Positions 8,655 to 17,643 of a DNA stretch of 64,000 nt are shown here, in pieces (positions within the stretch are counted from its first letter, which is position 1; each line of letters opens with the position of its first letter). The DNA is from Amaricoccus sp047275745 (GTDB lineage Bacteria; Pseudomonadota; Alphaproteobacteria; Rhodobacterales; Rhodobacteraceae), in NCBI RefSeq assembly GCF_047275745.1, contig NZ_JBKQWU010000014.1:1-64000 (forward strand), in the 5' to 3' direction. The notes beneath the pieces were generated by a model, which worked only from the letters and a program-made list of their open reading frames with translations, ran no database searches and was not told where the DNA came from. Made by a program: the position numbers and the translations under genes.

Positions 8655-9296
8655 TCAGTCCTGGGTCCCGTCCGGCGCGCCGGTCGCCGGCGCCGCGGGC
8701 TCGGGCGGCATGCCGGGAGCGGCCTCCGGAGTTTCATCCGGCGCCGGGGTGGGAAGTGGTAGCCCCGCGGGCGGCGCCGCGTCAATCTCGGCGATCACCG
8801 CCTCGGTGATGTTGAGCCTGTCGTCGGCGAGCAGCACGCTGTTCTCGTCGAAGATCGCATGGGCCTGGAATCTCTCCATGACCCGGACGAGAATGGGTGC
8901 GACCGCCGCGTAGAACTGCCGCCGCCTGGTCTCGAAATCCTGGGCCAGCGCGTTCGAGCGCGCATCCTGCTCCTGCCGCGCCTGCACGACGCGGGCGTCG
9001 AAATCGTCGGCTTTCGCGCGGAACTCCTCCGCCGGCATGTCGCGGCGCATCTCGTTGAGCGCGCGCTCCTCCTGCTCGAAGGCGGTGTCGATCGCGCGGG
9101 CCTCGGCACGGAGTTCGTCGCGCGCCGCGTCCTCCTCGGCGAGAAGCGCCTGCCCGGTGCGCGACCCGGTCAGCAGGCGCTCCTGGTTGATGAAGAGAAA
9201 ATCGCTCGCCACCTGACCCTGGGCCAAGGCGGCTCCCGCCGCGGCGGTGGCGGCGAGAGCGGCGGCGAGGATCAGCTTTCGGGCGCGCTCGCCCAT
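8655..9296 (-). CDS. skp: OmpH/Skp-family periplasmic chaperone
   Basis: Periplasmic holdase for unfolded outer-membrane proteins, 213 residues. A signal peptide (about 1-25, ending near ALAQGQ) is followed by the OmpH domain: SDFLFINQERLL, then a long charged coiled coil (Ala/Glu/Arg rich, about residues 45-130) and VLLADDRLNITEAVIAEID. The last 35 residues are a proline-rich tail (PTPAPDETPEAAPGMPP) typical of alphaproteobacterial members. The ATG at this position begins a good signal peptide and is 4 bp from the bamA stop. lpxD, which in many proteobacteria separates skp from fabZ, is absent. Confidence 0.9.
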   Translation of the reverse strand: MGERARKLILAAALAATAAAGAALAQGQVASDFLFINQERLLTGSRTGQALLAEEDAARDELRAEARAIDTAFEQEERALNEMRRDMPAEEFRAKADDFDARVVQARQEQDARSNALAQDFETRRRQFYAAVAPILVRVMERFQAHAIFDENSVLLADDRLNITEAVIAEIDAAPPAGLPLPTPAPDETPEAAPGMPPEPAAPATGAPDGTQD

Positions 9297-9300
9297 GGCA

Positions 9301-11643
9301 TCAGAACCGGGTCTGGATCGTGAACTGGAAGCGTTCGGTTTCGTCATAGTCCTCCCGCTTGAGCGGGAAGGCGTAGTTGAACCGCAGCGGCGCGAAGGCG
9401 GTATCGATCAGCAGGCTGACACCGGCCGATCCGCGCATGGCGAAACCGTCGTCGACCACGCCCATGCTGCCGTCGATGTCATCGAGGCCCCAGAGCGAAC
9501 CCCAGTCGGAGAAGACGCCGCCATAGATCCCGTACTGCTCCGGCAGGCCGAGCGGGAAGCTCGCGTCGAGCCGGAGCACGCCGTAGAAGTTGCCGCCGAG
9601 CGCCTCGTCGACATCGACGTCGCCCTGGCCAGGCGCGACGCATTCGCCCACGTCGCAGAAGTCGCGCGGCCCGAGGCCGTTGCGGGCGAAGCCGCGGAAC
9701 GAGTCGCCACCGGTGATGAATCGCTCGGTGATCCGGCTGTCGCCGTCCGAGATGATCATGCCGCCCTCGAGCTCCGCCGTGAGGATCAACTCCTCCTCGA
9801 AATAGCTCGTGTAGACCCGCGCGGTGCCCCGAGTCTTGGACTGGCGCACGTCGCCGCCGAGGCCCGCGATATCCTCGCTCAGCGTCAGGATGAAACCGGC
9901 GGTCGGATCGACGACCGAGTTGCGGCGGTCGTAGGCGTAGGTAACGCCGACCGCGGACATGATCTCCGCGCCCTGTTCGTTGATGATGATGAGCGAGGTA
10001 TCCTCCTCGACCTCGTAGATGTCGTCGCGCGAGATGCGGTAGCGGAGCGTCACCCGGCCATTCTCGCTGACCGGGAAGCCGATGCGCGGCTCGAAACCGT
10101 AGCTCGAGGTCTGGAAGGTCCGCTCGTCGTAGTCGGTCTCGCGGAAATAGAGGTCGAAGCCCGCGAGCAGATCGCGGTCGAAGAGCGCGGGTTCGGTGAA
10201 GCCGAACTGGATGTTCTGGTTCTGCGAGCTGGCGGAGACCGACCCGGAGACGGTCTGGCCGCGGCCGAGGAAGTTGCGCTCCACGACGCTGATCTGCGCG
10301 GTGAAACCCTCGGAGCTCGAGAAGGCGCCGCCGAGGTTGAGGCTGCCGGTCGGCTGCTCCTCGACCTGGACCTGGACGAGCGCCTGCTGCGGGCTCGTGC
10401 CCTGCCGCACCGCGACATTCACCGTCTCGAAATAGCCGAGACCCCGGATGTCGTCCTCGGCCTCGCTGATCTCGCGGCTGTTGAAGGCATCGCCCTCGAC
10501 CAGATCGAACTGGCGTCGGATCACGCGGTCGAGCGTGCGGGTATTGCCCGAGATGTCGATACGTTCGACAAACACGCGGTTGCCCTCGACCAGCTGGAAA
10601 TTGATGTCGACCGTGCGGTTCTGCTCGTTCCTGGTGATCTGCGGCTGGATCTCTACGAAGGCGTAGCCCTGCTGGCCGGCCTGATAGGTCATGCGGTCTA
10701 TGACCCGGTTCACGAGCCTGACATTGTAGATCCCGCCCCCGAGCACCGGCGCGACGAGCGGCTCGAAATCGGCCGCGTTGAGCCCGGCCGCCGAGGAGCC
10801 GACCGAGATGGTGCCGAAGTTGTAGCGCGGCCCCTCGTTCACGGTGAAGTTCAGGAAGAAGCCGCTGCGCTCGCGCAGGAGTTCGGCGGAGGCGCTCTCG
10901 ACCTCGAAATCCAGGTAGCCGCGTTCGAGATAGAACTGGCGCAGCCGTTCCTTGTCGACCTCGAGCCGGTCCGCGTCATAGGCGACATTGCCGAGCAGGA
11001 AGCTCAGCCAGTTCGCCTGGCCGCTCTCGAGCGCCCGGCGGAGCTGGCGGTCGGAATAGACTTCGTTGCCGACGATGTTGATGCGCTGGATCTGGGTGAC
11101 GCGGCCCTCGAAGACCTCGAATACCAGATCGACGCGGTTCTCGGACTGCCGGATGATCACCGGATTGACCTGCGCGGCGTAGCGGCCGGCCTGCCGGTAG
11201 GCATCGATTATCGCCTGCGCGTCCTGCTCGGCGGAGGCGACGGAATAGGCGAGGCGCGGGCGGAGCTGGATCACCTGCAGCAGCAGTTCGTCGTCGAGCG
11301 AGCTGTTGCCCTCGAAGGCGATCTGGTTGATCGTCGGGTTCTCGGTGACCGTGATGACGAGGCGGCCGGCCTCGGGCATCACGTCGACGCTCTCGAACAG
11401 GCCCGATTCGTAGAGCCGGCGCACGGCGAGATTGAGATCCTCGGGCGTGACCGGCTGCCCCGCCTCGATGCCCGCGTAGGAGCGTATCGTGTCACCCTCG
11501 ATACGCTGATTGCCGGCGACGTCGATCCGGCTGAAACTGGCGGTGCCCTGCGCCTCGGCCGCGAGCGGCTGGATGACGGCGGTCAGAAGCGCCGCAATGA
11601 AGAAAAGGCGGGAACACGCCCGCATCCAACGCCGCTGCCGCAT
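9301..11643 (-). CDS. bamA: outer-membrane protein assembly factor BamA
   Basis: Central beta-barrel of the BAM complex that folds outer-membrane proteins; 780 residues. Signal peptide about 1-32, then POTRA repeats to roughly residue 420 (for example FSRIDVAGNQRIEGDTIRSY and FVERIDISGNTRTLDRVIRR), then the 16-strand barrel. The conserved L6 FRGF motif is near residue 648 and the protein ends in Phe, the usual C-terminal beta signal (QFTIQTRF). Located between rseP and skp. The lid loop contains SIVDPTAGF-like NSVVDPTAGFIL, conserved in BamA. Confidence 0.97.
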   Translation of the reverse strand: MRQRRWMRACSRLFFIAALLTAVIQPLAAEAQGTASFSRIDVAGNQRIEGDTIRSYAGIEAGQPVTPEDLNLAVRRLYESGLFESVDVMPEAGRLVITVTENPTINQIAFEGNSSLDDELLLQVIQLRPRLAYSVASAEQDAQAIIDAYRQAGRYAAQVNPVIIRQSENRVDLVFEVFEGRVTQIQRINIVGNEVYSDRQLRRALESGQANWLSFLLGNVAYDADRLEVDKERLRQFYLERGYLDFEVESASAELLRERSGFFLNFTVNEGPRYNFGTISVGSSAAGLNAADFEPLVAPVLGGGIYNVRLVNRVIDRMTYQAGQQGYAFVEIQPQITRNEQNRTVDINFQLVEGNRVFVERIDISGNTRTLDRVIRRQFDLVEGDAFNSREISEAEDDIRGLGYFETVNVAVRQGTSPQQALVQVQVEEQPTGSLNLGGAFSSSEGFTAQISVVERNFLGRGQTVSGSVSASSQNQNIQFGFTEPALFDRDLLAGFDLYFRETDYDERTFQTSSYGFEPRIGFPVSENGRVTLRYRISRDDIYEVEEDTSLIIINEQGAEIMSAVGVTYAYDRRNSVVDPTAGFILTLSEDIAGLGGDVRQSKTRGTARVYTSYFEEELILTAELEGGMIISDGDSRITERFITGGDSFRGFARNGLGPRDFCDVGECVAPGQGDVDVDEALGGNFYGVLRLDASFPLGLPEQYGIYGGVFSDWGSLWGLDDIDGSMGVVDDGFAMRGSAGVSLLIDTAFAPLRFNYAFPLKREDYDETERFQFTIQTRF

Positions 11644-11691
11644 ACCGCACTGCCCTCTCGCCGTCCCGCGGGCGGTTTGCCGCCCCTTATC

Positions 11692-13035
11692 TCAACTCAC
11701 CATTCGCATGATGTCGTTGTAGGTTGCAAATACCATCAGTAGCAGGATCAAGCCAAGACCTATCGACATCGCGAGTTGCATCGCGGCGGGGCTGGGCGGC
11801 CTGCCGCGGATCGCCTCGATGACGAAGGCGACGAAATGACCGCCGTCGAGCACCGGGATGGGGAAAAGGTTCAGGAGACCGATCGCGGTGGAGATGACCC
11901 CGATCAGCACGATGAAGTTCAGACCGCCCTGCGAGGCGGTTTCGCCGGAGATCTGCGCGATGCCGATCGGCCCCTGCAGGTTCTCGACGCCGATCGCCCC
12001 GTTGATGATCGCGACGATGCCGTTCAGCGACTGGGCGATCACGTCATAGACCCGGCTCACGCCGAAGCCGACCGCCGTCCAGGGGGCGGGCATGCGCGTC
12101 GCGGGCTCGTAGAGCGGCGCACCGGCGACGCCGATCATCACCCGGCGCTCGAACCCGCCTTCGCCATCGTCGGTATCTCGCTCGATCGGGGTGATCGAGA
12201 GCGTGATCTCGCCGCCGTCGCGCCAGACCCCGAGCGGGATCGCCCGGCCTTCCGAACCGAGCACCACCTCGCGCAGATCGGCGAAGGAGCCGAGCGCGCG
12301 TCCGTCCGCCGTCAGGACGAGATCCCCGGGACGCAGGCCCGCCGTGCTCGCGGGCGAGAGCGGTTCTACCCCGTCCACCAGCGGCGGGAAGGCATAGGGC
12401 ACGGTCACGTCGAAGGTTTCGCCGTCGCGCTCGATCGTGAATTGCATCGGGCCGGGCGCGGGCATGTCGAGCGCGGCCGCGTAGATATCCTGGAAACCCT
12501 CGATCGCCTCGCCGTTGACCGCCAGGACCACGTCGCCCCGCCGCAAGGGTTGCTCGACGCCCGGCAGATCGGTGTAGCCGCCGATGGTCGGACGGTCGGT
12601 CGGCACCCCCTGCCAGAAGGCGACGCCGGTGAAGACGACCGCGGTCAGGATGAAATTCGCGAAAGGCCCGGCAAGGACGGTCAGCATCCGCCGCCCGACG
12701 CTCGCGCCGTGGAAACTGCGCGCCAGATCCTCGCGCGACATGCCTTCGAGGCTCGTCTGATCGGCGCGGCTCGACCCGTCGGCGTCGCCGACGAACTTGA
12801 CGTATCCGCCAAGCGGCAGCGCGGCGACCTGCCAGAGCGTGCCGCGGCGGTCGCGGCGCGCCCAGATCACCGGGCCGAATCCGATCGAGAAGACCTCGGA
12901 CTCGATGCCGCACCAGCGGGCGACGATGTAATGGCCGTATTCGTGCACCGCCACGACGATGCCGAGCACGACGATGAACGGAACCACGGTGGAGAGGAAG
13001 CCGCCGATCAGCGGAATGCTCGCGAGAATTTCCAT
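11692..13035 (-). CDS. rseP: site-2 intramembrane zinc metalloprotease RseP
   Basis: Inner-membrane protease of the RseP/YaeL family that cleaves transmembrane anti-sigma factors and signal-peptide remnants; 447 residues. The zinc motif HEYGH is at residues 31-35 in the first membrane helix, PDZ-type sequence occupies roughly 125-290, and the second active-site block NLFPIPVLDGGH lies near 390. The start gives MEILASIPLIGGFLS; the longer frame would run through the repeat region upstream. Its position next to bamA and skp fits envelope-stress signalling. Confidence 0.95.
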   Translation of the reverse strand: MEILASIPLIGGFLSTVVPFIVVLGIVVAVHEYGHYIVARWCGIESEVFSIGFGPVIWARRDRRGTLWQVAALPLGGYVKFVGDADGSSRADQTSLEGMSREDLARSFHGASVGRRMLTVLAGPFANFILTAVVFTGVAFWQGVPTDRPTIGGYTDLPGVEQPLRRGDVVLAVNGEAIEGFQDIYAAALDMPAPGPMQFTIERDGETFDVTVPYAFPPLVDGVEPLSPASTAGLRPGDLVLTADGRALGSFADLREVVLGSEGRAIPLGVWRDGGEITLSITPIERDTDDGEGGFERRVMIGVAGAPLYEPATRMPAPWTAVGFGVSRVYDVIAQSLNGIVAIINGAIGVENLQGPIGIAQISGETASQGGLNFIVLIGVISTAIGLLNLFPIPVLDGGHFVAFVIEAIRGRPPSPAAMQLAMSIGLGLILLLMVFATYNDIMRMVS

Positions 13036-13052
13036 TGGCTCATCTCCCGCAG

Positions 13053-13114
13053 GGCCCGTCTTCCGCCGGGCCTGTCTTCCGCCCGGCCTGTCTTTCGCCG
13101 GCCTATCTTCCGCC
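13053..13114. repeat. four-unit 15/16-bp tandem repeat between dxr and rseP
   Basis: Four near-identical 15-bp units begin at 13053, 13069, 13085 and 13100: GGCCCGTCTTCCGCC, GGCCTGTCTTCCGCC, GGCCTGTCTTTCGCC, GGCCTATCTTCCGCC. The last unit overlaps the dxr stop codon, so the final residues of Dxr (GGR-stop) are encoded by the repeat. The array fills almost the whole dxr-rseP gap. No protein or RNA function is recognised; slippage-type duplication is the simplest origin. Confidence 0.85.
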
Positions 13115-14290
13115 CGAATAGGCCGCGACCCAGAGACCCGACATCCGCCGGGCCGTCGCGTCAAGCTCGAGCACCGCGTCGAGGTCGTAATCGGGGCCAG
13201 ACTGGGCCGCCTCGGGCGCGAGCTTGTCCAGCACATGTTCCACGAGGATGGCCATGTCAAGGAAGCCGATCGCCCCGATGAGGAAAGCGTCGAGCGCCGC
13301 CTCCTTCGCCGCGTTGAAGACCGCGCCGGAGAGGCCGTCGGCCTCCATCACCTCGCGCGCGAGACGCAGCGCCGGGAAGCGGACCGGGTCGGCGGCGGCG
13401 AAGTCGAGCCGCGACAGCCGCGCGAAATCGAGCCGCTCCAGCGACAGGTCGCGCCGGTCGGGCCAGTTGAGCGCGAATCCGATCGCGCCCCGCATGTCGG
13501 AGGGTCCGAGCTGCGCCATGATCGAGCCGTCATTGAAGCCGACCATCGAATGGATGATCGACTGCGGATGGATGATGACCTCGACCTGATCCGGCGAGAG
13601 GTCGAAGAGCGCCCGCGCCTCGATCATCTCCATCGCCTTGTTGAACATGGTCGCGCTGTCGATCGAGATCCGCTCGCCCATGTCCCAGTTCGGATGCGCC
13701 CGCGCCTGCGCCGGGGTGACCATCGCCATGCGCTCGCGCGGCCAGTCGCGGAACGGCCCGCCCGAGGCGGTGAGGATCACCCGCTCGGCGGCGGCCGCGT
13801 CCTCGCCGCGCAGCGCCTGGAAGATCGCGCTGTGCTCGCTGTCGACGGGAACCAGCGTCGTGCCATGCCGGGCGCAGGTCGCGCGCAGCAGCTCGCCGGC
13901 GCAGACGAGGCTTTCCTTGTTGGCCAGCGCCAGCACCCCGCCGTGCTCGGCCGCGCGCAGGCTGACCCCGAGACCCGCGGCGCCGACGATCGCCGACATC
14001 GCCCAGTCGGCCGGTTCCGCCGCCGCCGCGAGCAGCGCCTCCGGTCCAGCCGCGGCCTCCACATCCGATCCGGCGAGCGCGTCGCGGAGTGGTTCGAGCC
14101 GTTCCGGGTCCGCCGTGACCGCGAGCCGCGCCGAGAGCCGCCGCGCCTGTTCGGCGAGCAGTGCGATATTGCCCGCGCCGGTCAGCGCCACGACCTCGAA
14201 CGCCTCCACCCCGCCCTGTTCCTCGAGAACCGCGATGGTGTTGCGTCCGACGGACCCGGTCGCCCCGAAGACACTGACCCTGCGCCGCAT
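13103..14290 (-). CDS. dxr: 1-deoxy-D-xylulose-5-phosphate reductoisomerase
   Basis: Second enzyme of the MEP isoprenoid pathway, converting DXP to MEP with NADPH; 395 residues. The NADPH-binding motif GATGSVGRNT is near residue 9, LANKESLVCAG and PVDSEHSAIFQ are the conserved metal and substrate-binding region, and ILTASGGPFRDWP plus HPNWDMGERISIDSATMFNK are family signatures. The ATG starts MRRRVSVFGATGS, the usual N-terminus; a longer frame reaches into cdsA and is rejected. Isoprenoid supply links it to uppS two genes upstream. Confidence 0.96.
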   Translation of the reverse strand: MRRRVSVFGATGSVGRNTIAVLEEQGGVEAFEVVALTGAGNIALLAEQARRLSARLAVTADPERLEPLRDALAGSDVEAAAGPEALLAAAAEPADWAMSAIVGAAGLGVSLRAAEHGGVLALANKESLVCAGELLRATCARHGTTLVPVDSEHSAIFQALRGEDAAAAERVILTASGGPFRDWPRERMAMVTPAQARAHPNWDMGERISIDSATMFNKAMEMIEARALFDLSPDQVEVIIHPQSIIHSMVGFNDGSIMAQLGPSDMRGAIGFALNWPDRRDLSLERLDFARLSRLDFAAADPVRFPALRLAREVMEADGLSGAVFNAAKEAALDAFLIGAIGFLDMAILVEHVLDKLAPEAAQSGPDYDLDAVLELDATARRMSGLWVAAYSGGR

Positions 14291-14310
14291 GTCCCTACCC
14301 CCGCCCGTCC

Positions 14311-15186
14311 CTAACCCAGCGAGCCCAAGCCGAACATTCCGCAGATCGCCACGAACCAGACCCCGCCGACCAGCCCGTCGAGCCGGTCCATCACCCCGCC
14401 ATGACCCGGAATGACATGGCTCGCATCCTTCACGCCGAAGCGCCGCTTGACCGCGGATTCGAGCAGATCGCTGCATTGCGAGGCGATGCTGGCACCGATG
14501 CTGAGGAAGGCCGAAGTGGCGATGTCCTGACCGATCCAGACGCCCATCGGCACGCCGATCGCCCCCGCGAAGGCGAGGCCGCCGAGTGCGCCCGATCGCG
14601 TCTTGCCCGGGCTGACCGCCGGCCAGAGCCTCGGCCCGCCGAAGAGGCGGCCGACGAAATAGGCTCCGACATCGGTCGCCACCACGACGACGATCAGCCA
14701 GATGATGAGGAGGAGGCCGTTCGGCTCGAGATGCCGGATCGGCACCATCGCACAGACCGCGAGCCCCATGTAGAGCAGCCCGCCAATGAGCCAGCCCTTG
14801 CGCCGTCCGCCGAGGACCGCGGCCACCGCGCAGCCGAGCGCGAGGAAGAAGGCGCCGAGCAGCACGCCATGCAGATAGGTGGCGAAGACGGCCAGCGCGC
14901 CGCAGACCGCCATGCCCGGAAAGGCGGAATAGGTTACGGATCGCCCCGACGACAGCCGCGAGGACAGCTTCGGGGGCAGCCGTGAGGACCGCTTCGAGGG
15001 GAGGTCGCGGCTCACCATCCGGTCGAGTTCCCAGAGCATGATGATGAGCAGGCCCGCGAGCAGGACGGCGGACCAGAGCCCGCCCATCCAGAGATCGATG
15101 AAGGCGATCGCCGCGAGGGCGAGGCCGGATACGAGACGCAGGCCCAGATCGCCGAAGCGGACGGGCTTCGGCGGCGCGTCCCTCAC
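14311..15186 (-). CDS. cdsA: phosphatidate cytidylyltransferase
   Basis: Integral membrane enzyme making CDP-diacylglycerol from phosphatidate and CTP; 291 residues with about eight membrane segments. The PROSITE-type CdsA signature is visible near the C-terminus: SAVKRRFGVKDASHVIPGHGG, continuing VMDRLD. The ATG overlaps the uppS stop by 4 bp. Around residues 63-82 the loop contains an 8-residue internal repeat (PSKRSSRL, PPKLSSRL) encoded by a DNA tandem duplication, which is unusual for this family. Confidence 0.94.
   Translation of the reverse strand: MRDAPPKPVRFGDLGLRLVSGLALAAIAFIDLWMGGLWSAVLLAGLLIIMLWELDRMVSRDLPSKRSSRLPPKLSSRLSSGRSVTYSAFPGMAVCGALAVFATYLHGVLLGAFFLALGCAVAAVLGGRRKGWLIGGLLYMGLAVCAMVPIRHLEPNGLLLIIWLIVVVVATDVGAYFVGRLFGGPRLWPAVSPGKTRSGALGGLAFAGAIGVPMGVWIGQDIATSAFLSIGASIASQCSDLLESAVKRRFGVKDASHVIPGHGGVMDRLDGLVGGVWFVAICGMFGLGSLG
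14951..14998. repeat. 24-bp tandem duplication inside cdsA
   Basis: Two adjacent 24-bp copies (14951-14974 and 14975-14998) that differ at a few positions. Because 24 is divisible by three the reading frame is kept, adding eight basic, serine-rich residues to a cytoplasmic-looking loop of CdsA. Confidence 0.7.
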
Positions 15187-15914
15187 CCGGCGATGGCGCC
15201 GTAGCGGCGCTCCCTCCGGCCGAACCCGCGGACCTGGGTCGCGAACATCTCGGCCGTGAAATCCGGCCAGCGGGTCTCGACGAAGGAGAATTCCGAATAG
15301 GCCGCCTGCCAGGGCAGGAAACCCGAGACCCGAAGCTCGCCGGATGTCCTCAGGATCAGGTCGGGGTCCGGCAGGCCGGCGGTGTCGAGATGCTCGGCGA
15401 TCGTGTCCTGCGTGACATCCTCGGGGCGGAGCCTGCCGTCGCGGACCGCCTCGGCGACGCGGCGCGTGGCGCGCAGGATCTCGTCGCGGCCGCCGTAGTT
15501 GATCGCGACGGTCAGATGCAGCCGGTCGTTCTCCACCGTCCGCGCCTCGAGCCCGGCCATCAGCGCGCGCAGATCGGCGTCGAGCGGATCGCGCCCGCCG
15601 ATGAAGCGCACCCGCGCCCCCTCGGCGACGAGCCGCGCGCCTTCCTTCTTGATGTAGCGGCGGAAGAGCCGCATCAGACCCTGCACCTCGCTCGCCGGAC
15701 GTTTCCAGTTCTCGGTCGAGAAGGCGAAGAGCGTGAGATGGGTGATGCCAAGATCCGGGCAGGATTCGACGATCTCATGCACGCGGTCGGCGCCGCGGCG
15801 GTGCCCGGCCAGCCTGGGCAGTCCGCGACTCTCGGCCCAGCGTCCGTTGCCATCCATGATGATCGCCACGTGCGCGGGCGCGGGGCCCCCATGCATCTGG
15901 TCATCGGACATCAT
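15183..15914 (-). CDS. uppS: (di-trans,poly-cis)-undecaprenyl-diphosphate synthase
   Basis: cis-Prenyltransferase that makes the C55 lipid carrier for peptidoglycan and surface glycans; 243 residues. The catalytic segment HVAIIMDGNGRWA holds the essential Asp near residue 21; SGELRVSGFLPWQAAYSEF and RRERRYG are the conserved C-terminal blocks. Two adjacent ATG codons follow a GAGG site; the first is used here. The longer frame upstream is arginine/proline-rich and unlikely. The stop overlaps the cdsA start. Confidence 0.95.
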   Translation of the reverse strand: MMSDDQMHGGPAPAHVAIIMDGNGRWAESRGLPRLAGHRRGADRVHEIVESCPDLGITHLTLFAFSTENWKRPASEVQGLMRLFRRYIKKEGARLVAEGARVRFIGGRDPLDADLRALMAGLEARTVENDRLHLTVAINYGGRDEILRATRRVAEAVRDGRLRPEDVTQDTIAEHLDTAGLPDPDLILRTSGELRVSGFLPWQAAYSEFSFVETRWPDFTAEMFATQVRGFGRRERRYGAIAG

Positions 15915-16015
15915 ACTCGCGAACACCTCTTTCTCGGAACCGAACCGCGCCGGGCATGGCGGCGGAGACAGTCTGCCTTGTAAACGTTCCGGCCCATGCC
16001 TTCCAGACATGCCTT

Positions 16016-16579
16016 CTAGATCTGCATGATCTCTTCTTGCTTGGTCTCGAGCGCCGCGTCGATCTTGCCGATGGCGGAGTTGGTGAGTTCCTGCACTTCC
16101 TCGGACCAGATCTTGTGGTCGTCCTCTCCCATACCAGCCGATTTCGCCTTCTTGAGCTGGTCCATGCCGTCGCGGCGCACGTTGCGGACCGCGATCCGGG
16201 CGTTCTCGGCGTACTGGCCGGCGACGCGCGCCAGTTCGCGGCGGCGTTCCTCGTTGAGTTCGGGAATCGGCAGGCGCAGGATCGTGCCGTCCATCTGAGG
16301 ATTGATCCCGAGGCCCGAGGAGCGGATCGCCTTGTCGACGGCGTTCACGAGGCTCTTGTCCCAGACGTTGATCAGCACCATGCGGGGTTCGGGCACGGTG
16401 ATCGTGCCCAGCTGGTTGATCGGCGTCGGGCTGCCATAGGCCTCGACCGTCACCGGGTCCAGCATCCCGGCCGAGGCGCGGCCGGTCCGCAGCGAGGCGA
16501 ACTCCTGCCTGAGCGCGTTGAGCGCCCCCTCCATCCGCTTCTCCAGCGCGTCTACGTCAATCTCAAGTTCTTCGGACAT
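16016..16579 (-). CDS. frr: ribosome recycling factor
   Basis: Splits post-termination ribosomes together with EF-G; 187 residues, normal length. Family blocks are RMEGALNALRQEFASLRTGRAS, VEAYGSPTPINQLGTITVPEPRMVLINVWDKS and LPIPELNEERRRELA. It lies 18 bp downstream of pyrH and about 100 bp before uppS, the standard pyrH-frr-uppS order. Confidence 0.97.
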   Translation of the reverse strand: MSEELEIDVDALEKRMEGALNALRQEFASLRTGRASAGMLDPVTVEAYGSPTPINQLGTITVPEPRMVLINVWDKSLVNAVDKAIRSSGLGINPQMDGTILRLPIPELNEERRRELARVAGQYAENARIAVRNVRRDGMDQLKKAKSAGMGEDDHKIWSEEVQELTNSAIGKIDAALETKQEEIMQI

Positions 16580-16597
16580 GGGCTCGCACCATATGAC

Positions 16598-17377
16598 TCA
16601 GCCAGGGTCGACCGTGGTGAACTTGCCGCGACCCCGCACCACCCCCGCGAGGCCGTTCGGCGCATCGAGCGAGAAGACGATGATCGGCAGGGCATTGTCG
16701 CGGGCAAGGGCGATGGCGGCCGCGTCCATCACCTTCAGGTTCTTCTGCAGCACTTCGTCGTAGCTGACGCGATCGTAGCGTTTCGCATCCGGGTTCTTCT
16801 TCGGGTCGCTGTCGTAGACGCCATCGACCTGCGTCCCCTTGAAGATCGCACCGCAGGACATCTCGCTCGCGCGGAGGGTGGCGGCGGTATCGGTGGTGAA
16901 ATAGGGGTTCCCGGTCCCGGCGGCGAAGATCACCACGCGCCCCTTCTCCAGATGGCGCACCGCGCGGCGCCGAATATAGGGCTCGCAGACCTGGGCCATC
17001 GGAATGGCGGAGAGCACGCGCGTATGCACGCCGAGCGATTCCAGCGCCGATTGCATCGCGAGCGCGTTCATCACCGTCGCGAGCATTCCCATGTAATCCG
17101 CCGTGGTCCGCTCCATCCCCTGGGCGCTACCCTGCAGCCCCCGGAAGATGTTGCCGCCGCCGATCACCATGCAGATCTCGACCCCGAGCGCGTGAAGCCC
17201 CTTCACCTCCTGCGCGATCCGCTCGACGGTCGGCGGATGCAGCCCGAACTGCCCCGGACCCATCAGCGCCTCGCCGGAGATCTTCAGGAGAATCCTGTCG
17301 TAGGCGGGACGGGTACTCTCGGGGCCGGCGCTCTGAAGGCGGGTAGTCTCCAGGTTCCCGGACGAACCATCCGTCAT
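16598..17377 (-). CDS. pyrH: uridylate kinase
   Basis: UMP kinase of the amino-acid-kinase fold, making UDP; 259 residues from the ATG chosen. Blocks seen: YDRILLKISGEALMG, EICMVIGGGNIFRG, TADYMGMLATVMNALA and FAAGTGNPYFTTDTAATLRA. The N-terminus has about 25 extra residues before RILLKISGEAL; an ATG 39 bp further upstream would lengthen this more. First gene of the leftward envelope block. tsf and rpsB, which commonly lie upstream of pyrH, are not here. Confidence 0.95.
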   Translation of the reverse strand: MTDGSSGNLETTRLQSAGPESTRPAYDRILLKISGEALMGPGQFGLHPPTVERIAQEVKGLHALGVEICMVIGGGNIFRGLQGSAQGMERTTADYMGMLATVMNALAMQSALESLGVHTRVLSAIPMAQVCEPYIRRRAVRHLEKGRVVIFAAGTGNPYFTTDTAATLRASEMSCGAIFKGTQVDGVYDSDPKKNPDAKRYDRVSYDEVLQKNLKVMDAAAIALARDNALPIIVFSLDAPNGLAGVVRGRGKFTTVDPG

Positions 17378-17475
17378 GTGCCGCAGCTCCGCTCGTCTCA
17401 AGGGTGTTTTGCCCAATGCGGGTAAACCGCGCCGAACTCAATGTCAAATGTCGCCGCGGGTCGCGTGGGACCCGG

Positions 17476-17495
17476 TTGAAACACATTGAAACACG
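17476..17495. repeat. 10-bp direct repeat between pyrH and pstS
   Basis: TTGAAACACA is followed directly by TTGAAACACG. It lies about 38 bp before the Pho box in the divergent pyrH/pstS region. It could be part of a promoter region or another short tandem duplication. Confidence 0.5.
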
Positions 17496-17532
17496 GGCTC
17501 AGGCGCGGGCGGGCGACCAGGCGACGCCCGGA

Positions 17533-17565
17533 CTGTCAAGAAACTGTCATGAAATCGTCATATGA
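17533..17565 (+). promoter_or_regulatory. three-unit Pho box (PhoB site) upstream of pstS
   Basis: Three consecutive 11-bp direct repeats: CTGTCAAGAAA, CTGTCATGAAA, TCGTCATATGA. The consensus PhoB half-site is CTGTCAT followed by an AT-rich 4-mer, so the first two units match almost perfectly and the third is weaker. It ends 78 bp before the pstS start and explains phosphate-starvation control of the pst operon. Known for PhoB regulons in general; binding here is inferred. Confidence 0.88.
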
Positions 17566-17643
17566 AGGTTGTTTTGACGAGTCGCCTCACCCCGGGGTCG
17601 CGCCGGGAGGCGCCGGGCATCGGGAAGGCGCGGAGGAACCGCG

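Noticed and set aside
9247..11742. 831-codon rightward frame across bamA
   Set aside because: Composition is arginine/aspartate-rich with no family pattern; bamA on the other strand is unmistakable.
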